Shown here: positions 41,801 through 51,485 of the stretch, piece by piece | How the letters are laid out: the number at the start of each line of letters is the position of its first letter | Position numbering within the stretch: position 1 is the first letter of the stretch | Assembly (NCBI GenBank): GCA_030267565.1 | Contig: BRXU01000011.1 | Location: forward strand, 362,501 to 426,500 | DNA length: 64,000 nucleotides | Source: Pleodorina starrii | Taxonomy: Eukaryota > Chlorophyta > Chlorophyceae > Chlamydomonadales > Volvocaceae | Direction of reading: 5' to 3' | Notes under the pieces: generated by a model | The model's database searches: none | What the model was told of the DNA's origin: nothing | The model's input: only the letters and a program-made list of their open reading frames with translations | Translations under genes and position numbers: made by a program

Positions 41801-42758
41801 CTCAACGCCAATAATGTCTGGCCCGGGATGCTGCATTCCGGACGCGTCGCGCCGTACATTACGTTTGCTACCCATGTTGTACGACACCGCTCAGGTATCC
41901 ATGGCGGACACCATCGGCGTGGGCACCCCCGCCTCCATGGAGGCGATGCTCAAGGTACGGCACCGTGGGACGACGTTGGACGTCGTACTTGCCGCATTGA
42001 GCCCCCGCAGGGTTGGAACAACCTGATTTTTGAGGGGTTTGCAATTTGAAGGAAACCGGCGAATTTCGTTGTATGACCCCGCGGATATATCGGATAACGG
42101 ATAACGAATTCGTTATGAACCCCGAAATCCGAAAGGCGTCTCGCGTGTGGTTGTACTCAAAAGTCGACGCGAATGAGACGGCATGAGATGGTCTTTCGGT
42201 AAGTCAGCAATAAGCAGAATGCGTCGGGTTGTGACTTCGTCCTCGTCTCTGCGTGTTGCCGGACTCGACCCCTGGTCCTTCACAAATGCGTCCCGTGCAC
42301 AACCCACGGCGGCGACGGCACCGCAGGCGACGCTGCGGCAGGTCTCGGCGGACAAGCTTGCCGTACATTGTCACGACACGTACGGCATGGCCATCGCCAA
42401 CATCCTCACGTCGCTGCGGATGGGGGTCTCTGTCGTGGATTCGTCCGTGGCGGGTCTCGGCGGCTGTCCCTACGCGCGCGGCGCCACGGGCAATGTCGCC
42501 ACAGAGGACGTGCTGTACATGTTGGACGGGTACGGAATCGTACACGGAATCGACATGGATGCCGTACTGCGCGCCAGCGAGTTCATTAGCGGCGCGCTGG
42601 GGCGTCCCAACGGATCCCGCGTGGCACGGGCGCTGCTGGCGCGTCGGGCGGACGCCGACGACGCCGCCGCTGACGCTGCCGCCGCCGCGGCGGCGGCGAA
42701 GGCGGCGGCGGCTGCGGCCGCGGCGAAGTCGGCGGGGCCTACGGCGACGGCCGCGTAG
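38840..42758 (+). CDS. 3-hydroxy-3-methylglutaryl-CoA lyase, 8 exons, 386 aa
   Basis: Exons 38840-39058, 39931-39990, 40219-40344, 40593-40702, 40992-41045, 41426-41525, 41895-41954 and 42327-42758, all in phase. The enzyme cleaves HMG-CoA to acetoacetate and acetyl-CoA, the last step of leucine breakdown. Hallmarks: GPRDGLQNE (R65, D66), E96 in [18 protein letters not shown] (metal-binding H257, H259) and the signature GLGGCPYA with C290 and N299. These key residues sit a constant 24 positions after their human counterparts. The first ~50 residues are Ala/Ser/Arg/Leu-rich with few acids, a likely mitochondrial presequence. The tail after about residue 345 is an extra Ala/Lys-rich extension. 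The upstream GTG frame was rejected in favour of ATG at 38840. The usual C-terminal CKL-type peroxisomal ending is absent. Confidence 0.95.
41336..41425 (+). repeat. CCTGT/CCCGT pentanucleotide tract at lyase exon 6 acceptor
   Basis: About 17 imperfect five-base units (CCTGT, CCCGT) run straight into the CGCAG acceptor of exon 6, so the microsatellite itself serves as the pyrimidine tract. Confidence 0.85.
42101..42116. repeat. 16-bp perfect palindrome in lyase intron 7
   Basis: ATAACGAATTCGTTAT reads identically on both strands, preceded by GATAACG; it lies in an AT-rich part of intron 41955-42326. Confidence 0.85.
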
Positions 42759-44220
42759 GACTGCAGCCGCGTCGACGTCGCTCAACATCACCCGGCTTAA
42801 TGCAATTTTGGTTTCGCCTTCAATGTTCGGCTTAATGGTGTTGAAAGCAGAGGGATGAGTAGGCAGGGCAGGCAGGATTGAGTAGGCAGGCCTTTGTGTC
42901 GCTTACTTCTGGTGTTGGTTTGTGGTTCGATGTGTCAGGAGAGGAGTTTGACGCTTCGGTGCTGTGCCGTGCTGTGCGGCGCTGTGCAGTGCGGTGCTGT
43001 GCGGTGTGTACCGTGTGCGGTGTGCAGTCATGAAAGTGGCTGGATGTCCGAGAGCACGGGAGCACGGCGAACGTATGGTGCGTGTGTAGGTTCTAGTGCC
43101 TGGTGGCGGCGTCAAGCGCTGTTTAGTGCGCAATTTTGGGCTAAGGAGCCGCCGATGTTCTGGTTGTGGTTGTGGTTATTATAACCCACTAGTCGGATCA
43201 GATTAGATTGGATCGGATCGGATCCGACCCAAATCAGATCGAACTAGATCAGATTGGATCTGAGGCGTCAGCCCCGCAGCAGCAGCACAGCAGGTCCGCC
43301 GTTCCGCTGCGCTCTGCTCCTGCTGCGCTCCTTGTCTGGAAAGTCTGTACATAGCTCGGTGGAGGAGAGGGGTCTGGGTGGCAGACACTAGGTAGCAGTA
43401 GGGCCTGAGGGTGTGTGAGATGTGCTCCTGCTTAGGACAGGCTTATGCTTGATCTAAACTGAGGCTGGTGAGCAAGCCGGGCACTTTTCCCCCGGATGTG
43501 ATGGAAGGTTCCAGGTGCGCTGAAAGCCTTTCTTTTTTTCTTTTCTGCACAAGAGATACAGGTATGGGCCATTAGCACGTGAGGGCGGAATTGGCCGGCT
43601 ACTGCGGCGTGCACAGGTCGGGGCACTTGGGTGGGTGACCGCACCAGTGCGCACGTTTCCAGCTAAGGCAAGCTGTCGAAACCTTTACGTTGAACAGCTT
43701 CACGTGTTTTGAGTCCAAGCCCGAGCGCCTCCATAGATATCATGTGTCATGAGAAGCTAGGGTTGCTTAAACTTTCGTTGAGTGTAACAAGATGAAGTAT
43801 ACAGGGTGTCTTCTGTCTTGCATGATGGACGGGCCATACATATGAGCACCACGCAAAAATAATAGCAGTGGACTCCGTTCTTTGGAGACTCGAGAATGTA
43901 TGCAACAGGCCCTGCTCTGGGTTGTATTAATGATTCGCCGTACGTGATTGCTTAATAAGTTTGCTCTGGTGCCTCAGCTCAATTCTTATGGCATGTACAT
44001 AAGTTGAGTATAACAAGAGCATACATTCCGGACTTTTGCTAGGGGAGCAAACGCAACGCGTTTGACGCGACATGCCGACTCACGACTCGGCGTCAAGCAA
44101 CAGGACACAGCCGCAATACAGTTCGCAATCATACTAAGTAACTTGTTACATCATCTACAGCCTCGTTTCAACGCTGCGAAATGGTGAGTCGAACCGTTGG
44201 CGTGTTGCACGTCCGTCTAC
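42759..44220. other. Lyase 3' region and upstream region of the TIR-like/TPR gene
   Basis: No convincing gene. It holds a GCTGTGC-rich stretch (about 42960-43010), a GATC-rich run (43194-43265) with GGATCGGATCGGATCC, and a TGTAA at 43783-43787, about 1 kb past the lyase stop and a candidate poly(A) signal. The last 400 bp are AT-richer and probably contain the next promoter. Confidence 0.5.
43783..43787 (+). terminator. Candidate TGTAA poly(A) signal for the lyase
   Basis: TGTAA about 1,025 nt after the stop; plausible for a long algal 3' UTR but unproven. Confidence 0.35.
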
Positions 44221-47200
44221 ATGCAGCGGCTTATTGCACGGCTCCCTACTCGTTGGAACCAGGGCTGCGGCGCATCAAAAGACTCTGGCCCAAAGCCTAC
44301 GACTGTCGCCCCGGCTCGACCGGTCGCGGCACCAGACGGCAGGAGCCCGCGGTCTTCCGTAGGCGGGGCGGCTCCCGCTCCGCCTTCTCCCACAGCCCCG
44401 CCGCCATCGAAACCACCACAACCGGCCGAAGCAAGTGGCGTCGCCACGTCGCCGCCCAAGCCTTCTGAGGTGTGACCCGCTACCCTCTCCGTCCACAGCG
44501 AACCCGTTCTCGGTGCACAGATTCGCGGACAGAACACGGGAACAGCATGCGGCGCGGAAGCGCAGCGCAGCGCAGCTCTTTCAGGGCGCCCTCCCCGCCT
44601 ATAACGCGACGGTTTCGGAGCACTCCCGAAGTTGGAGCGCCAAGTGATATGACTCTCCGGGGCATGCTGGACCTGCCTGCCAACCTGTCCCATGGGTCGG
44701 TGGACTCCGCTGCCGGGGCACAGATCCCCCCACACCACACCGCCCTGTGTCGGAAGCCCTGACGTTACCCCCCAGGACCTCCACCTGCCCCATCTGCCGC
44801 CGCGCGTGTGTTCCGCGAAGCCCCCGGGACTCGCCTGCCTGTCCCATGACCACCGGAACAAGCTCGGATCCTGCTGCTGCTCCGGGCACGTGCCGAAATG
44901 TGCCTGCCCTGTGCCCTCAGACCGAAACCTAACCCGCGGACCGCTTTTTTCCGCCTTCGAAACCGCCGCGAGCCCCAAACTGTGCCGTACATCCCGTACA
45001 TCCCGTTGTGGCATGCCGCCGCTGTCTTTTCAGAGGGCGGTATCCATGGCTTGGCTCGAGTCCTTCGCCGGGGGCCTGCAAACCAAGGGCCCGATGACCA
45101 CGAATCAAGTAGCGGAGCAGATCGTGGCAGCCGCCATAGGGCCCGCCGCCAAGCGCCCGTCGTCTAACGGCGGCGGCGGCGGTGGCGGCGGCGATGGCGG
45201 CGGCGGCGGCGGCGGCGCTGGGTACGGCAACTACGTGAAGCTGCTTCTTTCCGGCGGCGCCTCCGCAGCTGCCGTGTCGATGGGTCGGCCGTACCATTAC
45301 GTCATCCACGCGCGGTCGCGGCCGTTCGTCGATACGGTGGCCATGCTGCACAAGCATTTCGCGGCGGAGGCGCAGCACGCGCAGCACGAGGGGCGCAGCG
45401 CGGAGGCGGCCTGCGACGTGTTCGTGTGGCTGGACGTGTTTGCGGTGGATCAACGCGGCGTTGGCGGCGGCGGCGGTGGCGGGGCTGACGGCGGCGACGC
45501 GCAGGACCTGGAGGTCGTACGGCAGGCGGTGGCGGGCGCCAAGTCCGTTTTGGTCGTACTGGATGACGAGGCGACGGTGCTGCAGCGGCTGTGGTGCCTG
45601 TACGAGCTTTGGCTGGCGGGCAGGGCGGGCCGGCCGCTGCGAGTGATGTCGTACGATCTGGACTTCGAGACCGTGCGCTACGTGAGTGTGTGGGCGGGGC
45701 CAGTAGTAGGGTGATGGGGGAAGAGGCGGCAGGCAAGTACGCAAGTGCAAGTCGCCGGCGGCACGGTCGGTTTACTCGAGTTAGGGCCCTGACACGTTTC
45801 CTCAGGCGCGGATGTGATACGCTGGCGGTTACGGGGCAGTTGTTTTCGGTTGAAGGGAGGTCGACGGCCGCTTTTACACAACTAACTCAGCCCCCACGGC
45901 ATGCGATTTCCGTACAGGCGATCGCGAACCTGAATCTCAGCGCTGCCCTCGCCGCCGCCGACGCCGCGGCCGGCGACGCCGCCGCCGACACCGCCGACGA
46001 CCGCCTCCGCGATCCCATCACCCAGGAGCTGCTCGGCAACAGCGGCGGCGCCGCCGCCGCCGCCGACGCCGCCACCGCTGCCGTATCCCGTACACTGCGC
46101 GACGCGCTGGTCGCCAGCATCTTGGCGGAGGCCCGTCAGGACCAGCAGCGAATGGAGAGCAGCAACCTCGCGACGACGATGTCTATGGCGGTCGCCGCCG
46201 CCGCTGCCCCTGACGGCGACGCTGACGGCGCCGCCGCCGACGTCGAGGGCGCCCGCTGGTCCGCCGCCGCCATCTTCCGACTGGATCGCGCGGCTCGGAT
46301 GCTGGAGGTGTTGGGCCGAATGGCGGAGGCGGAGGTGCTCTTCAGGTGTGTGAATTCCTGACTGGGGCTGGGGCGGGGGCTGGAACTGGGGCTGGGAGCC
46401 GGGGGCTGGGAGCCGGGGGCTGGGAGCCGGGGGCTGGGAGCCTGGGGCTGGGGGCCTGGGGCTGGGGGCCTGGGGCTGGGAGCCTGGGGGAGTTGCGGGG
46501 TTGTCTAAGTCCTGGCGCCGACTCCAACAACCATGCATAGTAACAACAACAGCAACGACAACAAGGACGTCATACCCGGGGACCTTATCCTGATCCTGAT
46601 CCGAGTTTGTGTCGTTCATATCCGTGCCGCCGCGGTTGCGAGCAGGCGCGTACTGGCGGCGACGGAGGCGGCCCTTGGCACTGAGCACCCCGACACGCTG
46701 ACCTCCGTTGCTAACCTGGCGTCGCTGCTGCACGACCACGGTCGGCTGACGGAGGCGGAGCCGCTGCTGCGCCGCGTGCTGAGCGCCACGGAGCGGGCGC
46801 TGGGTGTGACGCACCACGAGACGGCGGCGTCTCTGGAGGCGCTGGCGCTACTGCTAGAGCAGCAGGGGAGGCTGGTGGGTGCGGCTGGAGGGGACGGCGC
46901 GTGGAGGGGGCGGCGGCTGGAGGGGACGGCGCCTTGGGTTGCGGTGTGATGTGGGGCGGTGTGATGTGATGTGGGGTGGCGGCGGCTGGGCGCGATGTGG
47001 TGTGATGCGGTGCGGTGCGGTGCACGGTCAGAGAGGTGCCGCGAATGCTTGGTTGCCGACACATATAACGGTATGCTACAAGAACATCATCAGGAACGAT
47101 ACGGTAGCTGGAGTTGCTTTTGCGTGAGTCAGGTAAGGTACCCCCAGCCATGACGATCATCGTGCACGTGCACTTACACGCACACACACATGCATCCGTA

Positions 47201-48531
47201 TGCCTCCTTCGCTGTCTCTCTGTCTTGACCGTCCACCGTCGTCCTCCTCGCCGCAGACCGAGGCGGAGGTGGCTTTCCGGCGCGCTCTGGCGGCCTACGA
47301 GGGCGCCCTGGGCCCCGACTCCGGCGACGCTCTGGCTGCCGCCAGCAACTTGGCGCACGTGCTGAGACTGCAGGCTGGGCCTTCGCAGCTTGCTGAGGCC
47401 GAGTTCCTGTACAAGTGAGCCAGCCATCCCATCTAGCTAGAGCTAGCTAGCTAGCTAGCTAGCGTAATGTGGTTGCTGTGCGGCTCTCGATCTGTCGACC
47501 TGCCAAGGGCCAGACACGCAGACGGCAGTCATGTGTGCTCCTTCACGTGTTCACGTGTGCTCTCCTTCACAGGCGCTCTCTGGCGGGCTACGAAGCCGAT
47601 CTCGGATTGGAGCATCAAGACACCCTGGCGGCTCTTAACAACCTAGCCTTAGTGATGAAGGACGGCGGGAAGCTGGAAGCAGCTGAGGGGCTGTACCGTC
47701 GAGCGCTGGAGGGCTGCGAGCGGTCCCTGGGCCCCGGCCACCCCCACACCATGTCCGCGGCCAACAACTTGGCGGCGGCGCTGCAGGCGAGGGGGGAGCT
47801 GGATGCAGCCGAGGCGCTGTTCCGGCGCGCGCTGGCGGGCCGCGAGGCGGCGCTGGGCCCCGCGCATCCGGATACGCTGGGCTCTGTGAACAACCTGGCG
47901 GTGCTGCTGCAGGCGCACGGCCGCTACGCGGATGCGGAGCCGCTGTTCAGGTACGGTTGGTACGGGTGGTTGGTTGGTTAGTTGGTTGGTTGGTTGGTCC
48001 AACCAACCAAGTCGATCAGACCTACCAGTACCTGCCTCGGAATGGAATACGGTACGCGGGAAAAATGCCATTTTCGGCGTCGATACACATCTGCATCCCG
48101 GCGGGTTGAGGAGGGATACCGTAGGCGCGCCGCGTTCAAGCGCGCCTTACTTTCCTGCAACTGTCAACTGTCAACTGTCCACCGCCCATCTAACCCACCG
48201 CCCCACGGTGTCCTGCGTAACCTCCTCATCAAACGACGCGTGGGCGAATGGACGAATGGATGCATTGCGCTTGCTGCCAACCTGCTGCAGGCGCGCTCTA
48301 GAGGGCTGGGAATCGAAACTGGGCTTCGACAACGCCGACACGCTGACGGCCGCCTGGAACCTGGGGGTGGTGCTGGAGGCGATGGGCCGCCCCGCGGAGG
48401 CTCTGGCGCTGTATCAGCGTGAGGCGGAGGGGCGGGTGCGGCGCGGCGAGGCGGCCCGCGCAGCGCAGCGCCAGGCGCACATCACCGTGCTCGTGGAGCA
48501 GCTGCAGCAGCAGCGGCAGCAGCAGCAGTAA
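44221..48531 (+). CDS. TIR-like domain plus kinesin-light-chain-type TPR repeat protein, 776 aa
   Basis: Exons 44221-44469, 45034-45681, 45918-46345, 46646-46874, 47257-47414, 47573-47950, 48291-48531, all in phase. Layout: Pro/Ala-rich N-terminus (1-83); Gly-rich linker (about 128-146); a TIR-like region (about 165-299) with YHYVIHARSRPF, WLDVFAVDQ (215-223) and RLWCLYELW (268-276), a pattern seen in many algal and protist TPR proteins; an Ala-rich linker; then seven full 42-residue TPR repeats of the kinesin-light-chain type (R-A-L...LG..HPDTL...NNLA..L...G...EAE.LFR) plus a partial first one, ending in a Gln run. Such proteins usually act as scaffolds or sensors; a TIR-like effector with TPR sensor is NLR-like but lacks a visible NB-ARC. 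An immune role is inference. The last two exons are repeated downstream. Joining exon 1 to exon 2 is the least certain step. Confidence 0.85.
46361..46490 (+). repeat. 14-bp G-rich minisatellite in intron 3 of the TIR-like/TPR gene
   Basis: About eight imperfect units of GGGCTGGGAGCCGG and its CCTGG variant, in intron 46346-46645. Regular GGG runs make it a G-quadruplex candidate. Confidence 0.85.
47432..47463. repeat. CTAG/AGCT microsatellite in intron 5 of the TIR-like/TPR gene
   Basis: A short self-complementary run of CTAG units (TAGCTAGCTAGCTAGC), about 80 bp upstream of the tandem-unit start. Confidence 0.85.
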
Positions 48532-49138
48532 CGAGGCGGCTGACATGAGCTGGCAGGCGAGTACGTGTGGATAAGCTGCTGGGCGATGTGTTGCTGGTTA
48601 CTGACTTCTGGCAGTTGGTTCAGCACTTCACAGCTGACGATGGGCTGGATGCAGTTTGGTTCAGCCAGCCAGGCAGCCAGGCAGCCAGGCAGCCTGAGTC
48701 CAAGTTAAGAGTCGCTGGCAGTACATGGATGGAGGGCGGGCGCGTGGGACGGACGATGCGAGAGGGCGGCGGGACGGAGCGGTTTGCGCAGACGCAAATT
48801 GCGCAGAGCCGCAGACGCGCTATGTCATGTAGGTAGCTGGAACAGTGCCGGGTGGGAGCGTGGGGAGGAGAAGTAGTAGTGGGGCGTGCTTTGGGGCGTG
48901 CGTCCGTCCGGTGAAGGGTCTCAGCCGCCCGGTGCACAATTGCACATGCATCCGTGAGCACAGTAGCAGTAGCAGTAGCAGTCAGCGGCGGGGAATAAAG
49001 CTACGTTGGCGCGTAGGACGGAGAACGGAGACGTCGCACGAGACCTCCTCAGCAGAGCACTGCCCAGCAGGCAGCAAACAAACAGCACGTCACATTTGGG
49101 AGTCAAGGGCGGCCGCCGACAGGGGGGCGATCAATCCT

Positions 49139-49202
49139 GATCAATCGACAGGGGAGGTGTCTTGAGACACCCACCGCGAGACATCCCCCGTGTCGATTGA
49201 TC
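49139..49202. repeat. Imperfect 23-bp inverted repeat with inner hairpin
   Basis: Arms 49139-49161 and 49180-49202 both start from the outside with GATCAATCGACA and pair with few mismatches; inside the left half sits GGTGTC-TTGA-GACACC. Same structure at +6691 and +13382. It could form a cruciform or be a small transposon remnant. Confidence 0.7.
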
Positions 49203-50097
49203 GCGTCCCGCGGCCCGTCTGACATGACTCGATTATTATTGATGTCGGCGCGGAACGAACACGAACATACACGAGTACTCGCTGCTCTGCGATGCGGGTG
49301 CGGATGCGGGTGCGCGGGGGATTACGGGAGTTCCTGCAGCCAATCAACCATCATCGCATCATCGCTACATATACACATGTACAGCCGACCTTGCGCCACC
49401 AATGTGGCATGAATCGAGTCAAAACACGCTCGAGTCAAACGCGCTTTGTTCTTTTCCAGCGAGTTGCCGCTCTCCATGTGCCTTTGACTTTCCAGGTGCG
49501 AGGCCCTTTTTCCCTAGTAGTTGCGCGCTCGCCGGTTGCGGTGCTGCTGCTGCTGGTCGTCTCGGAATCACACCGTCGTACTCGTCGTCAATTGCACCGT
49601 CGTACTCGTTGTATAGTCGAGATCACGCCATTTTGCTCGTTGTACGGTCGCTGCCGCATACTGTCGTCGCCGCCGCCGCGCCTGCTTGGATCGGTCAGCA
49701 CGTGCACTGATTTGCTTGTTTTACTGAATGCATGACGTGGGGGCTCTGTTCCATCCGTGCAGCGATTATTTACGATGCATGTATGACTCCCGCTCGTAAG
49801 CGGTCGCATGGATAGGAGCTGAAGGCTCGCGCGCATCCGCGGCCGGTTTATTGCGCCAAGGCGCTATCCAAACCCGTCCTTGTCCGACAATAAAACTCGT
49901 TTGTGTGCCTCTCCTAACTACAGCCGGCGGATGGAAAGGCCGCCGTTTTTATTGCGTCCTCGCTTGATTGCTACTTAGGGCACTCGTGCGTGGGTATAGC
50001 CGTGAGGCAGCTGGCTGCTGGGCTTTGATCAGCAGATTCATTCGGACCGACGGTTGCATGCCTACCTACACACCTTCCCTCCCTCGCTCCCCCCACC

Positions 50098-50102
50098 TGT
50101 AA
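50098..50102 (+). terminator. Candidate TGTAA poly(A) signal, TIR-like/TPR gene
   Basis: First TGTAA I find after the stop at 48531, about 1.57 kb downstream. Copies at 56789 and 63480. Confidence 0.3.
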
Positions 50103-50170
50103 TTTGAGTGTCCTTTGGGTGTGGGCGTCTCGTCGGGACCGGTTCCAAGAGGATCCGCCTGGGTTTATGG

Positions 50171-50249
50171 GACCGGACCGGATCGGACCGAACCGGACCG
50201 GCCCGGACGGGACCGGACCGGGACCGGACCGGGTCGGACCGGACCGATC
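50171..50249. repeat. GGACC minisatellite
   Basis: About 15 imperfect GGACC/GGAYC units, followed 40 bp later by two TTTAGGG telomere-like units (GGGTTTAGGGTTTAGGG). Copies at 56862 and 63553. Confidence 0.85.
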
Positions 50250-50512
50250 CTGCATCACGGGCGATCGTTAATGGTTTCCAGTCGAACCGGGGTTTAGGGT
50301 TTAGGGTTCACGCACGGCAGGCATGCGCCAAGCAAGGGTGTCCACGTGCAGCATGCGGATGAGGGTGCTGGGGGGGATGGCGGCACTGCCTGCTTCCTCC
50401 GGTGCATGCACGTGCACGTGGGGCCTCGGGGCAACAGCTTAACCTTGACAGGGTTGAGCTATTGCCAGTCGGCAATCGAAAATAAATTGACCTCTGAGAG
50501 TGGAAGGCATCA

Positions 50513-50517
50513 TTACA
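50513..50517 (-). terminator. Candidate TGTAA poly(A) signal, fasciclin gene
   Basis: TTACA on the + strand, about 970 nt past the fasciclin stop at 51486. Copies at 57204 and 63895. Confidence 0.35.
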
Positions 50518-51485
50518 AGGCGCCGTATGTATACAGGGCCTAACACAAATGGGCCCCACACGGGACACCCCACTCGCCCCACTGTGGGTCGGAAGCCCGC
50601 CAGTTCTGACGACAGTTCGAAAGCACAGGCGCCACTAAATTGGAGAATCAATTAGGCCTGACAGATGAGGTTATGGCAGATCGTCTTGCATGGGGCTCAT
50701 CATCGGGGGCATAACTTGACGAAACGCTGAAACCTGTGACGAACGGCGTAAAAAAGAAGACCCCAAACCCTGCCACCCGGTGAAATCGTCCCGGTTCCGT
50801 TCACAGTAGGTTCACGATGCACAAGGTTGGTTCCGCACGCGATACTAAAACAGGTCTAATGAATGACGGTCTAGGCAACTCGTGCAGTCTACGCGCGAAG
50901 CATCAGAAGCATCTATCCGGCATGCACACCGATGGGCAGATCGATCGCCAGCATGCCGCGCTACCAGCTCGCGCTTTGTACAATAATACTAATACAATCG
51001 GCGCCATCGCGCCTTGTTAATGTCGAATTTGCTCCCGCAAGCTGCATGCTTCCACCCTAAAGGCAACTGCCCGCCTTGGTGACACCGCGACACAACCTGT
51101 CATGCGTATGTGAACATGCGCATGACACGGCACCCTCGATCGTCCAGGCGACCAACATGTTCAAAGCGCCAGAAACTGAAAGCGTTCCAAAAAGACGATG
51201 CAATTCGCCCACACGGCCACACGCCACGGGTTCTCCCGGCCACACCACACGAACACTAGTCCGCAGCACACCCCGGAAGACGCGCGGAATGCGTGTGGCT
51301 TATTAACCCACCATCCTCCGGACATAATAACCCCTGCACAACGGAGCTGCCCAGACGTGGATGGATGGGTGTGCGTGTGTGTGCCTGAGGGAAAAGAGAG
51401 ATAGGGAGGTCCGGCCAGGGTCCAGCTGCCCAGATGCTGTTGTGACGCGGCTGGCTCGACCACCTAGCTATCCGCCGCAGCCAAG

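Larger units (their letters stand above)
48532..51485. other. Unit spacer between convergent TIR-like/TPR and fasciclin genes
   Basis: No convincing gene in nearly 3 kb. It holds a GCCAGGCA run (about 48655-48695), an AGTAGC run (about 48960-48982), an imperfect inverted repeat (49139-49202), a GGACC minisatellite (50171-50249), two TTTAGGG units (about 50291-50307) and facing TGTAA signals (+ at 50098-50102, - at 50513-50517). Repeated at 55223-58176 and, partly, 61914-64000. Confidence 0.6.
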
